Shown here: piece after piece, positions 1-7,860 of the stretch
Numbering within the stretch: the first letter of the stretch is position 1
Layout: each line of letters starts with the position of its first letter
Translations under genes and position numbers: made by a program
NCBI GenBank assembly: GCA_964646525.1
Contig: CAZYER010000020.1
Location: 1 to 28,762 of the forward strand
Source: GCA-002282575 sp964646525
Lineage (GTDB): Bacteria; Pseudomonadota; Gammaproteobacteria; Thiomicrospirales; Thiomicrospiraceae
DNA length: 28,762 nucleotides
Direction of reading: 5' to 3'
Notes under the pieces: generated by a model
Told to the model about the DNA's origin: nothing
Database searches by the model: none
Seen by the model: only the letters and a program-made list of their open reading frames with translations

Positions 1-2
1 AA

Positions 3-1217
3 GTCATGACGCAACTATCCGTTGCCATTATGACACTCAGCGCACAGGTATTAATTAGCCTATCAGTTGAAGATTTGGTTCATACCGCATTAGCTGACCA
101 CAGCAATGAACCCGTGAGTGCCAGCCTGCAAGATAAATTAGCCTGGTTCAACGGCACCATGTGGATGATGCAATTGGTGTTTCAAGGCGTGCTATTTCTT
201 GTCGTGCGTCATATTGCGCATTCCATTACCACTCCTGTAGTGTATCTTGAAAAATCGATGACCCGCATGGAACAAGAAAGCAACATTAGTCACAGAATTC
301 CATTGAATCATCATCAAGACGAAATTCACCGTATGGCTAAAGCCTTCAACCGATTGATCCAACGCCTGCAGAATGTTTTCAAAGCCATGACAATTGGCAG
401 CGAACAAGTGAGCAGTGCCGCCAGCCAAATGACCAGCACCGCTCAGCACGTACTGGATGCCACCGAACGTCAACAGTACCGTGCTGATCAAGTCTCGCGT
501 TCAGTGATCTCTATTCAACGCACAGTACACGAAGTAAACGATAAAGTTGAAGAAGCATCGCACATTTCTAAAGAAGCTTGGCGCTATGCTGAAAACGGCA
601 GCCAGGTTGCGAAACAGGCGGCTGATACGGCGGAACATTTAGCCAGTGAAGTTTCACAAATGGCCGATGCGATTTCTAAGCTGGGCGAAGAGTCAGAACG
701 CGTCAGCGGTATTGTCAGCACCATTGGTGACATTGCCGAACAAACCAACCTACTCGCTTTGAACGCTGCGATTGAAGCTGCTCGTGCGGGTGAACAAGGT
801 CGCGGCTTTGCCGTAGTGGCTGATGAAGTGCGTTCACTATCGGTTCGCACCAGCCAAGCGACGGGCGAAATTACGCAAGTGATTCATACCATTCAACGTG
901 AAACCGAAGCCGCCGTTCGCCGTATGCGTAGCACGGTCGAACAGGTTGAATTGGGCGTTTCTCATAGCCATAAAGCGAGTGAATCCTTAGCGCAAATTCA
1001 AGAGTCAGCGACACTCACCTCGCAACGCATTCACGATATTGCCAGAGCAATGCAATCGCAATTGGCAGAAGCTGACCGTATTGCTGGTGAGGTGGCCGAT
1101 ATTGTCAGTATGGCACAAGATAGTAGTTCGGCCATGCGTAGCACTTTGGCGGCCAGCGAGCATTTACAATCACTCGCTACCCAGCTTGAGCAACAAGCGC
1201 ATCAATTCAAAGTCTAA
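3..1217 (+). CDS. Methyl-accepting chemotaxis protein, C-terminal part (5' end outside window)
   Basis: Chemoreceptor that signals to a CheA/CheW array at the inner membrane. Counting from the ATG at 6, a hydrophobic segment at about residues 50-70 is followed by a HAMP domain (about 70-125) and a long helical signalling domain. The conserved hairpin tip, with EQTNLLALNAAIEAARAGE, is near residues 245-263. The short hydrophobic stretch at the very start may be the end of a first membrane helix. The frame is open to the window edge, so the true start probably lies upstream; the ATG at 6 has no visible ribosome site. No NWETF-type CheR/CheB docking tail is present. The ligand cannot be told because the sensor part is missing or very short. 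It converges on ychJ. Confidence 0.9.
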   Translation, partial: VMTQLSVAIMTLSAQVLISLSVEDLVHTALADHSNEPVSASLQDKLAWFNGTMWMMQLVFQGVLFLVVRHIAHSITTPVVYLEKSMTRMEQESNISHRIPLNHHQDEIHRMAKAFNRLIQRLQNVFKAMTIGSEQVSSAASQMTSTAQHVLDATERQQYRADQVSRSVISIQRTVHEVNDKVEEASHISKEAWRYAENGSQVAKQAADTAEHLASEVSQMADAISKLGEESERVSGIVSTIGDIAEQTNLLALNAAIEAARAGEQGRGFAVVADEVRSLSVRTSQATGEITQVIHTIQRETEAAVRRMRSTVEQVELGVSHSHKASESLAQIQESATLTSQRIHDIARAMQSQLAEADRIAGEVADIVSMAQDSSSAMRSTLAASEHLQSLATQLEQQAHQFKV

Positions 1218-1241
1218 GCGGTTCAACAGGGATTTTTCAAT

Positions 1242-1253
1242 CCTCTTCGGAGG
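1242..1253. terminator. Small UUCG-loop hairpin between convergent genes
   Basis: CCTC-TTCG-GAGG forms a four-base-pair stem with a stable UUCG tetraloop in the 45-base gap between the chemoreceptor and ychJ. There is no clean T run on either side, so it is at best a weak bidirectional terminator. Confidence 0.25.
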
Positions 1254-1262
1254 CTTGACTCC

Positions 1263-1643
1263 TTAACTCTGAGCGCCTAAATAAACCCAGCGTCCTTTAT
1301 CGCGCACAAACTCACTCACTTCGTGCATTTCATGCAGATGACCATTTTCATCACGCCAATGCGCGATAAATTCAACCACACCGCTTTCATCTTCTGCAGC
1401 ACCTTGCTCGGTGCGAATCACTGTCATTCCTTGCCAATCAGCAGGTGCTAACAGCTTCAAACTAGCTTTAGTCGGACGTGTTTCGCTTGCCCAAGTTTTA
1501 TACAAATAATCCGCATCCCGACGCACATAAGCGACATACCGCGAGCGCATTAACGCCTCTGCGCTTGCCGCCGATTTCCCCTGCAACAACAAAGGCGCAC
1601 AACAGACTTTCCATTCTTTTCCCGATCCACACTCACACAGCAT
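1263..1643 (-). CDS. ychJ: YchJ family protein (UPF0225) with SEC-C zinc motif
   Basis: Small cytoplasmic protein of unknown function. The N-terminus carries a SEC-C type metal motif (Cys3, Cys5, Cys13, Cys14 around CGSGKEWKVCC), expected to bind zinc, followed by the YchJ core domain with the family's ALMRSRYVAY and FIAHWRDENG blocks. At 126 residues it is shorter than the E. coli protein (about 150), lacking the C-terminal second metal motif found in some members. It starts 2 bases after the uvrD stop, so the two are almost certainly one transcript; this linkage does not by itself show a repair role. The ATG directly precedes the metal motif, as in relatives. Confidence 0.85.
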   Translation of the reverse strand: MLCECGSGKEWKVCCAPLLLQGKSAASAEALMRSRYVAYVRRDADYLYKTWASETRPTKASLKLLAPADWQGMTVIRTEQGAAEDESGVVEFIAHWRDENGHLHEMHEVSEFVRDKGRWVYLGAQS

Positions 1644-1645
1644 GA

Positions 1646-3838
1646 TTACTCCCCCTGCCAGCGCTCTAATTTAGCCACACTTAACAACAACCAACGGGTG
1701 GCATCGCAAAAACGCACCTGCACGCGACCATCCTCACCCATGCCATCCACAGCTACCACCAATCCTTCCCCAAAACGAGCGTGTATCACCTTGCTGCCTT
1801 TTGGAAAAGGCACGTCGCTGCTTGGCTTAACGCTCTCTATGGACTCATCGATGCGGCTAGCACTGTTGCCGTAAGCACTCACCGCACTGCGCTGATAGGC
1901 ACCAATCGATTGAATCAACTCGCTAGGAATCTCCTGCACAAAACGGGAAACCTGCATTAAACTTTCTGCACCATGAAAACGACGCATCGAACAGCTCGTC
2001 AGTAACAACGACTGTTTAGCACGCGTCATCGCCACATACATCAGGCGACGTTCTTCACTCAGCCCATCGGCATCTTCCAAGGCACGTGACAACGGGAAAA
2101 TACCCTCCTCTAATCCAGTCACTGCCACCCAAGCAAACTCAAGTCCTTTAGCTGCGTGGATGGTCATCAATTGGGCTAAATCGCGCTCGCTATCGCCTTT
2201 ATCACCGGCATCTAATGCGGTTTGTGCTAAAAATAGCAACAAAGGATCGGTAATGGCTAAGTCCTCAGCAGCATCTTCATCCACTTGATATTGGCTGGCG
2301 GCATTCACCAACTCCGTGAGGTTTTCTTGTCGGCCTTCACCGGTTAAGCCATCCTGACCATAAAATTCCCACAAGCCAGAATCTTTAATAATGGCCTCCA
2401 TTAACAGCGCAACCTCACTTTCACGTAATGATTGCCATTGCTTAAATAGTGCCACAAAAGCCGATGCACCTTGCAAAGCCTTACCCGATAATCCACCCTT
2501 TTCCACCATCCAGACGGTTGCCTCTAACAGACCTAAATGCTGTTGCTGTGCAACTTGGGCAATTTTTGCTAACGACTTTTCTCCCAAGCCTCGCGTCGGC
2601 GTATTGATAACACGAGCAAAAGCAGCGTCATCTTGCGGATTTAACAGTAAGCGCGTATAGGCCAAAGCATCCTTCACTTCGGCACGTTCAAAAAAGCGCA
2701 TACCTCCTGTAACTTTATACGGAATGCCTTCGCGCGTTAACACCTGTTCCAACACGCGTGATTGGTGATTAGAACGATAGAGCACCGCAACCTCAGCCAA
2801 ACAGCCACCTTGCTCTTGCCAGCGGCGAATGCCTTGCACAATATAACGTGCTTCATCAAACTCATTAATCGCCGCATAATGACCGACTTTGTCGCCTTCA
2901 CCCTGAGCCGACCACAAGTCTTTACCCATGCGTCCTTCATTATGGGCAATCACCGCATTCGCCGCCGACAAAATGGTTTGCGTCGAACGATAATTCTGCT
3001 CTAAGCGCACAATATCGCAGGGCACGCAGGTTTCGGTAAAGTCACGAATATTCGCCACTTCAGCACCACGCCAGCCGTAAATCGACTGGTCATCGTCACC
3101 AACAACAAATAAACCACAGCCCTCGCCTGCCAACAACTTTAGCCACTGGTACTGCAAGCGATTGGTGTCTTGAAACTCATCGACCAAAATTTCACGAAAA
3201 CGTCCCTGGTAATGGGCTAGTAATGACGGATGCTTGAGCAACAATTCATAACTACGCAACAGCAACTCACCAAAATCGACCAAACCCGACACCTGACACT
3301 GTTGCTCATAGGCTTCGTACAAAGGCAGCCAAGGCAATTCACCATAAGCTTGAGCCACATCAGTAGCACGACGACCCTGATCTTTTTCTCGACCAATTAA
3401 GTAAGCCAGCGTTTTACTCGATAGCACTTTTTCATCAATTTCATGCTCACGTAGAATCCGTTTGCACAGACGTTGTTGGTCTTCGCTATCAATGACGGTG
3501 AAACTATCGGGCAAATCGGCTTCACGTGCATGAAGTCGTAGCAAGCGATGCGCAATGCCATGAAAAGTCCCCATCCACACATGATTGGCCCAAGGAAAGA
3601 CAGCCGATAAACGATGGCGCATTTCGCCTGCCGCTTTGTTGGTAAAGGTTAATGCTAATACCTGTGCAGGGCCATAACCACGCTCACCCAGCAAGTAAAG
3701 CATACGCGCAATGAGAACACGCGTCTTGCCACTCCCAGCACCCGCCAACACAAGCGCATAGGGAAGACGCGTGGTGACAGCCGATAATTGTGCGTCATTC
3801 AGACCCTCTTGCCACACCGCTTGATTTTTTGCTTGCAT
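1646..3838 (-). CDS. uvrD: DNA helicase II UvrD (SF1A 3'-5' helicase)
   Basis: ATP-driven 3'-5' helicase of nucleotide excision and mismatch repair. At 730 residues it is close to E. coli UvrD (720). Walker A is GAGSGKTR at 33-40, motif II is DEFQDT at 220-225, followed by the GDDDQSIYGWRGA motif III block and the C-terminal LMTIHAAKGLEF and YVAMTRAK motifs. The last about 50 residues (HARFGEGLVV onward) match the UvrD C-terminal Tudor-like region that contacts RNA polymerase, which favours UvrD over Rep; a separate Rep lies at 23.6-25.6 kb. The ATG start gives the usual N-terminus; its ribosome site is weak. It faces away from trxA and is followed by ychJ. No convincing LexA box was seen upstream. 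Confidence 0.95.
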   Translation of the reverse strand: MQAKNQAVWQEGLNDAQLSAVTTRLPYALVLAGAGSGKTRVLIARMLYLLGERGYGPAQVLALTFTNKAAGEMRHRLSAVFPWANHVWMGTFHGIAHRLLRLHAREADLPDSFTVIDSEDQQRLCKRILREHEIDEKVLSSKTLAYLIGREKDQGRRATDVAQAYGELPWLPLYEAYEQQCQVSGLVDFGELLLRSYELLLKHPSLLAHYQGRFREILVDEFQDTNRLQYQWLKLLAGEGCGLFVVGDDDQSIYGWRGAEVANIRDFTETCVPCDIVRLEQNYRSTQTILSAANAVIAHNEGRMGKDLWSAQGEGDKVGHYAAINEFDEARYIVQGIRRWQEQGGCLAEVAVLYRSNHQSRVLEQVLTREGIPYKVTGGMRFFERAEVKDALAYTRLLLNPQDDAAFARVINTPTRGLGEKSLAKIAQVAQQQHLGLLEATVWMVEKGGLSGKALQGASAFVALFKQWQSLRESEVALLMEAIIKDSGLWEFYGQDGLTGEGRQENLTELVNAASQYQVDEDAAEDLAITDPLLLFLAQTALDAGDKGDSERDLAQLMTIHAAKGLEFAWVAVTGLEEGIFPLSRALEDADGLSEERRLMYVAMTRAKQSLLLTSCSMRRFHGAESLMQVSRFVQEIPSELIQSIGAYQRSAVSAYGNSASRIDESIESVKPSSDVPFPKGSKVIHARFGEGLVVAVDGMGEDGRVQVRFCDATRWLLLSVAKLERWQGE

Positions 3839-3890
3839 TTTTATTAAAAACCCTGTACAAATGACTTAATATAAATTCGACTGGTCTTAA

Positions 3891-3907
3891 TCGCATCGCT
3901 AATGCGA
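3891..3907. repeat. Perfect inverted repeat in the uvrD-trxA gap
   Basis: TCGCAT-CGCTA-ATGCGA is a perfect 6-bp inverted repeat lying just upstream of the candidate trxA -35 box and within the leader/promoter region of uvrD. It could be an operator for either divergent gene, but no known regulator is matched. Confidence 0.35.
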
Positions 3908-3908
3908 C

Positions 3909-3937
3909 TTGTCTGACACAACTTATCCACTTATTTT
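3909..3937 (+). promoter_or_regulatory. Candidate sigma-70 promoter for trxA
   Basis: TTGTCT, 17 bases, then TATTTT; four of six consensus bases in each box with ideal spacing. A start near 3945 would leave a leader of about 20 bases holding the GGGAG ribosome site. Chosen by eye, not by a scoring model. Confidence 0.35.
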
Positions 3938-3963
3938 TTTCTTTTACTCAACGGGAGAACCCC

Positions 3964-4293
3964 ATGAGCGATTTAGTTCTACACACCTCTGATAGCACTT
4001 TTGAACAAGACATTATCAAAGCTGAATTGCCTGTTTTGCTTGATTTTTGGGCGCCTTGGTGTGGTCCGTGTAAAATGATTGCCCCCATTTTAGATGAAGT
4101 GGCGCAAGAATACACGGGTAAAGTCGTTGTTGCTAAATTAAACATCGATGAAAACCCTGCACAACCTCCTAAGTTCGGTGTGCGTGGCATTCCGACACTG
4201 ATGCTGTTGAAAGGTGGCCAAGTTGTCGCTACCCGCGTTGGTGCATTATCTAAATCTCAATTAACCGATTTCTTAAACAGTAACTTAGCTTAA
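3964..4293 (+). CDS. trxA: Thioredoxin
   Basis: Cytoplasmic disulfide reductase that donates electrons to ribonucleotide reductase, PAPS reductase and others, recycled by thioredoxin reductase. At 109 residues it has the usual TrxA length, with the active site WCGPCK preceded by DFWAP and the cis-proline loop GIPTL followed by the family's GALSKSQL helix. A good ribosome site (GGGAG) precedes the ATG. It is directly upstream of rho, the same order as in E. coli, but there is no rhoL-like reading frame between them; the gap holds a strong hairpin instead. Confidence 0.97.
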   Translation: MSDLVLHTSDSTFEQDIIKAELPVLLDFWAPWCGPCKMIAPILDEVAQEYTGKVVVAKLNIDENPAQPPKFGVRGIPTLMLLKGGQVVATRVGALSKSQLTDFLNSNLA

Positions 4294-4300
4294 TTAACTT

Positions 4301-4330
4301 CTGGGAAGGGCAAGTCTTGCCCTTCCCCAG
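4301..4330 (+). terminator. Strong hairpin between trxA and rho
   Basis: CTGGGAAGGGCAA, loop GTC, TTGCCCTTCCCCAG: an about 13-bp stem with one bulge. It is followed by a pyrimidine-rich stretch rather than a clean T run, so it may terminate trxA transcripts only partly, or protect the trxA 3' end. E. coli rho is autoregulated by attenuation in its leader, so an attenuator role is possible here but unproven. Confidence 0.55.
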
Positions 4331-4369
4331 TCTTCCGTTCTCTCCCTTTCTGGATCATAAAGTAATCGC

Positions 4370-5629
4370 ATGAATCTCAACGAACTCAAAAAACGTCACA
4401 TTTCCGAACTACAAGAATTGGCTAACAGCCTTGGACTTGAATTAACGCGCGCGCGTAAACAAGATATTATTTTTGCTCTACTGAAAGACCACGCCAAAAA
4501 AGGCGAGGACATTTCAGGCTCTGGCGTACTTGAAATTTTACCAGACGGGTTCGGATTCTTGCGTACCGAAGAGGGAACTTACCTTTCTGGTCCCGATGAC
4601 CTTTATGTCTCACCCAGCCAAATTCGTCGTTTTGGCTTACGCCAAGGTGATACGGTTTCAGGTCGCATTCGCACCCCTAAAGATGGCGAACGCTACTTTG
4701 CCTTACTTAAAGTCGATAGCATCAACTTTGAACCGCCAGAAGTTGCCCAGCACAAAATTCTGTTCGAAAATCTAACGCCCTTGCACGCCACTAAACGCTT
4801 GCGCATGGAAATTGGTAATGGATCAACCGAAGACATTACCGCTCGTGTCATCGACTTGGTTGCGCCCTTTGGTAAGGGGCAGCGTGGTTTGATTGTCGCT
4901 CCACCAAAAGCGGGTAAAACCATGATGTTACAAAACATCGCCCACTCCATCGCCGTCAACCATCCCGATGCTTATCTGATCGTATTACTGATTGACGAGC
5001 GTCCTGAAGAAGTGACCGAAATGCAGCGCACCGTTAAAGGCGAAGTTATTGCCTCTACCTTCGATGAACCAGCGAATCGTCATGTACAAGTGGCAGAAAT
5101 GGTCATTGAAAAAGCCAAACGCTTGGTTGAACACAAGCGCGATGTCATCATTCTGCTTGACTCGATTACCCGTTTAGCGCGTGCTTACAATACGGTTGCA
5201 CCCTCGTCAGGTAAAATTCTGACTGGTGGTGTCGATGCCAATGCCTTGCACCGTCCTAAACGCTTCTTTGGTGCAGCACGTAACATCGAAGAAGGTGGTT
5301 CACTGACCATTTTGGCTACAGCATTGGTCGAAACTGGCTCGAAAATGGATGATGTCATTTACGAAGAGTTTAAAGGTACGGGTAACATGGAAGTTCACTT
5401 AGATCGTCACATTGCCGAACGTCGTGTCTTCCCTGCCATTAACATCAAACGCTCTGGTACGCGTCGTGAAGAGCTGCTCACCAAAGCAGACGAGTTAAAT
5501 ATGCTGTGGATTGTACGTAAATTCTTAGGCAATATGGGCGATACCGAAGCGATTGAGTTCCTCAATGATCGCCTCAAAGCCAGCAAAACGAATGATGAGT
5601 TCTTTGCGGCCATGAAGCGCGGCGGTTAA
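4370..5629 (+). CDS. rho: Transcription termination factor Rho
   Basis: Hexameric RNA-dependent ATPase that ends transcription at rut sites. The length of 419 residues equals that of E. coli Rho. It has the N-terminal helical cap (LNELKKRHISELQELA), the cold-shock-like RNA-binding fold with GFGFLR (about 60-65), Walker A PPKAGKT at 178-184, Walker B with VIILLDSITRLARAYN, the Q-loop region SSGKILTGGVDANAL and the C-terminal IEFLNDRL helix. The ribosome site before the ATG at 4370 is poor, fitting a gene that controls its own expression. A diguanylate cyclase gene follows after a short gap with no obvious terminator. Confidence 0.98.
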   Translation: MNLNELKKRHISELQELANSLGLELTRARKQDIIFALLKDHAKKGEDISGSGVLEILPDGFGFLRTEEGTYLSGPDDLYVSPSQIRRFGLRQGDTVSGRIRTPKDGERYFALLKVDSINFEPPEVAQHKILFENLTPLHATKRLRMEIGNGSTEDITARVIDLVAPFGKGQRGLIVAPPKAGKTMMLQNIAHSIAVNHPDAYLIVLLIDERPEEVTEMQRTVKGEVIASTFDEPANRHVQVAEMVIEKAKRLVEHKRDVIILLDSITRLARAYNTVAPSSGKILTGGVDANALHRPKRFFGAARNIEEGGSLTILATALVETGSKMDDVIYEEFKGTGNMEVHLDRHIAERRVFPAINIKRSGTRREELLTKADELNMLWIVRKFLGNMGDTEAIEFLNDRLKASKTNDEFFAAMKRGG

Positions 5630-5696
5630 TCATGATAATGGGGGTTACCATCAGCACGCCCTTCTCTTGTTCTGTTAGTTCAATGTGAGAAGTTCA

Positions 5697-6980
5697 ATGA
5701 CGATTCCATGGCAAAACTTTCAATCAGTCATACAACCCCTGCTCGTTGAACTATATCCTGAGCTTGGTGATGAACGCCAAGCCAATCAGGAATACCAGCA
5801 AGGACAAGAACTGCGTCGAACATTGCTACAGCAGCTATTTTCTGAACTCACACCCGACAATGAAGATGAGCAAACCGATAGTTTTGTACAAGCTTGTTTG
5901 CTAAACGACTTTAGCTATCCACTGATTCACAGTGATTTAATGGCTCTCGCTCGTAGTGTGCTGGGTAGTCTGGTTAATGGACAAAACTGCCAAGAAGTCA
6001 TTGCGCTGAACCAAGGTTTTGACCGTATCGAAAAAAAGGTATCAGTCGCCTATTTTCATCATTATCTACGCAAGTTAGCGGTCAAAAATCATATTCGCCT
6101 GTCACATTTGGCAAATTTGAGTGAAAAGAACCTACTGGTACACTATCAAAATCATTTGCAATGGATGCTGCAACTGATTAATCAATTACAAGGCATAGAA
6201 CCCAATCCACCCGTTGAATTGGATTATAATCGCTGTACTTTTGGTCGCTGGTTACATGGACAAGTGATTCCCATGATTAAATCAACTAGCCATTTTAAAG
6301 AAGTCGAACGGTTACATATCAAACTGCATAAACTGGGTAAAGATGTCTTAACCCAACATCAGTCAGGGCGAGCGAGTCATAAGCAATTAATTCATTTGAT
6401 GGGGCGTTTGGACTATATTTCATTAGAAATAGGCGCCGAAATCGCCATTTTGAATGACATGATGATGATTACGGAATATCACAAGGACCCGCTAACTGGG
6501 GTGCTCACGCGCCATTTGCTCGATAAAATTCTGAGTGCGCAAATTGAAATTGCCAAAGCAACTGAAAGCACCTGCGCACTACTGATGATGGATTTGGATA
6601 ATTTCAAACACATCAATGACACCTATGGTCACCTAGCGGGTGATTTGGTGATTCAAAACTTTACCGATATTCTGAAGCGCACTTTGCGTAAATCTGACTT
6701 TATTTTCCGTTTTGGCGGCGAAGAGTTTTTAGTGCTGGTTCCGTCCACTAATGCACAGGATCTACAACAGATCGCACAAAAAATCCTCATTGAAGTACGA
6801 CAACAGAGTATCCTCACGCCACAAGATCAATTGATGACTTATACGGTGAGTATTGGTACCACCACTATTGAACCCAGCAACCTTTCTTTTGTTACCAAAG
6901 AGGTCGTCAATCACTACATTGGCGAAGCGGATGCCCGACTCTATTTGGCAAAGCGAAATGGACGCAACCGCGTCGAATAG
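5697..6980 (+). CDS. Diguanylate cyclase with CZB zinc-binding domain (DgcZ-like)
   Basis: Soluble enzyme predicted to make c-di-GMP. The C-terminal cyclase domain has DPLTGVLTRH, DLDNFKHINDTYGH and an intact GGEEF at 340-344, with an RKSD inhibitory site just before it. In front is a CZB (chemoreceptor zinc-binding) domain with candidate ligands His153, Cys180 (in CTFGRWLHG), His207 and His211, the arrangement used by E. coli DgcZ, where zinc inhibits activity. Unlike DgcZ there are about 140 extra N-terminal residues, helical and unrecognised. I chose the ATG at 5697, preceded by GAGAAG at workable spacing, over the GTG four codons earlier. No membrane segment. It lies 67 bases after rho and converges on the RsuA-type gene. 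Confidence 0.88.
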   Translation: MTIPWQNFQSVIQPLLVELYPELGDERQANQEYQQGQELRRTLLQQLFSELTPDNEDEQTDSFVQACLLNDFSYPLIHSDLMALARSVLGSLVNGQNCQEVIALNQGFDRIEKKVSVAYFHHYLRKLAVKNHIRLSHLANLSEKNLLVHYQNHLQWMLQLINQLQGIEPNPPVELDYNRCTFGRWLHGQVIPMIKSTSHFKEVERLHIKLHKLGKDVLTQHQSGRASHKQLIHLMGRLDYISLEIGAEIAILNDMMMITEYHKDPLTGVLTRHLLDKILSAQIEIAKATESTCALLMMDLDNFKHINDTYGHLAGDLVIQNFTDILKRTLRKSDFIFRFGGEEFLVLVPSTNAQDLQQIAQKILIEVRQQSILTPQDQLMTYTVSIGTTTIEPSNLSFVTKEVVNHYIGEADARLYLAKRNGRNRVE

Positions 6981-6995
6981 CGGCTATTATAGCGT

Positions 6996-7709
6996 TTAGC
7001 TATTAGTTCGAACGCAATTCAAACCAATATCCGCTTCTTCGATGGCGCGCCATGTGCCTGGCTGTAAATCATCGGCTAAGGGCAGGGCGCCCATTTGGAT
7101 TCTTGCCAGCTTATCCACACTGTTACCCACAGCCGCCAACATACGCCTCACTTGATGGTAACGACCTTCATCAATGACTAACAGTAACTCGTGAGAAGCC
7201 GTCTGTTGCACCGAAATCGCTTTAACAGGTCTTGGCTCATCATTCAGCTCGATCTCTTGCCACAGCGCGTTTATTTGCGTTTCATTCAAAGGATCACGCG
7301 TGGTAACTCGATAGGTTTTCGGCACATGACGTTTGGGATGGGTCAAACGGTGAATGAGCTGACCGTCATCGGTCAGCAATAATAGCCCACTGGTATCCAC
7401 ATCCAAACGACCCACCGGTTGTACACCGCGTGCTCGATAAATACTGGGAAGTAAATCCAGCACACTCGGATGATGTTGTGGTTTAGCGGAGCACTCATAA
7501 CCCAATGGCTTATGCATCATAATGACGATGCGATCCTGCCAAGCACAAAGCTCGTCTTCGTAATAAAAACTAACTTGTTCGGGCAAAACGGGCGCTTTAG
7601 GCTTAAGACACACCTCACCGTCAACGAGCGCATGACCGCGCTCAATCAGTGCCAAGCACTGCTTACGACTGCCGACGCCTTGACTTTGAATGGCTTGTAA
7701 TAACGTCAT
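6996..7709 (-). CDS. rsuA: RsuA-family rRNA pseudouridine synthase
   Basis: Enzyme that isomerises uridine to pseudouridine in rRNA; the closest E. coli relative by eye is RsuA (16S position 516). The N-terminal S4 RNA-binding fold (about 1-58, with SRKQCLALIERGHALVDGEV) is followed by MMHKPLGYECS, the catalytic block GRLDVDTSG at 100-108 with Asp103 as nucleophile, and EGRYHQVRRMLAAVGN. At 237 residues it has the RsuA length (231). RluB, RluE and RluF belong to the same family, so the exact target is inferred. It reads in the same direction as hemE but is separated from it by a hairpin repeat. Confidence 0.85.
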   Translation of the reverse strand: MTLLQAIQSQGVGSRKQCLALIERGHALVDGEVCLKPKAPVLPEQVSFYYEDELCAWQDRIVIMMHKPLGYECSAKPQHHPSVLDLLPSIYRARGVQPVGRLDVDTSGLLLLTDDGQLIHRLTHPKRHVPKTYRVTTRDPLNETQINALWQEIELNDEPRPVKAISVQQTASHELLLVIDEGRYHQVRRMLAAVGNSVDKLARIQMGALPLADDLQPGTWRAIEEADIGLNCVRTNS

Positions 7710-7731
7710 GAAATTTTTTTCAAAAATTTAA

Positions 7732-7803
7732 AGGGATGGGGGCTCTGGGGGAAGGGTTAAACATAAATCACATTTAATTGCTGAATTAATACCCTTCCAC
7801 CAG
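7732..7803. repeat. 72-bp hairpin repeat, copy 1 (REP-like)
   Basis: Opens with AGGGATGGGGGCTCTGGGGG and ends with CCCTTCCACCAG. The arm CTGGGGGAAGGG (positions 14-25 of the element) pairs with the final 12 bases with one mismatch, leaving a 35-base loop. A second element of exactly the same length and orientation lies at 11950-12021 with conserved arms and an unrelated loop. It sits between the hemE stop and the rsuA start on the minus strand. It may be a mobile palindrome, a transcript stabiliser or a terminator-like signal. Confidence 0.7.
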
Positions 7804-7860
7804 CTAAAACACAACATGAAGGTCACTAAAAAGAGCAAAAAGCACTTTTTAGAGATACCT

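Noticed and set aside
3850..3870. LexA (SOS) box upstream of uvrD
   Set aside because: CTGTACAAATG has the left half only; there is no matching ACAG arm at the right spacing.
3922..3930. DnaA-box-like TTATCCACT in the uvrD-trxA gap
   Set aside because: A single near match with no neighbouring boxes or AT-rich unwinding region; it does not make an origin.
6976..7004. Hairpin AATAGC...GCTATT at the end of the diguanylate cyclase gene as a bidirectional terminator
   Set aside because: AT-rich stem overlapping both coding ends, with no T run; too weak to call.
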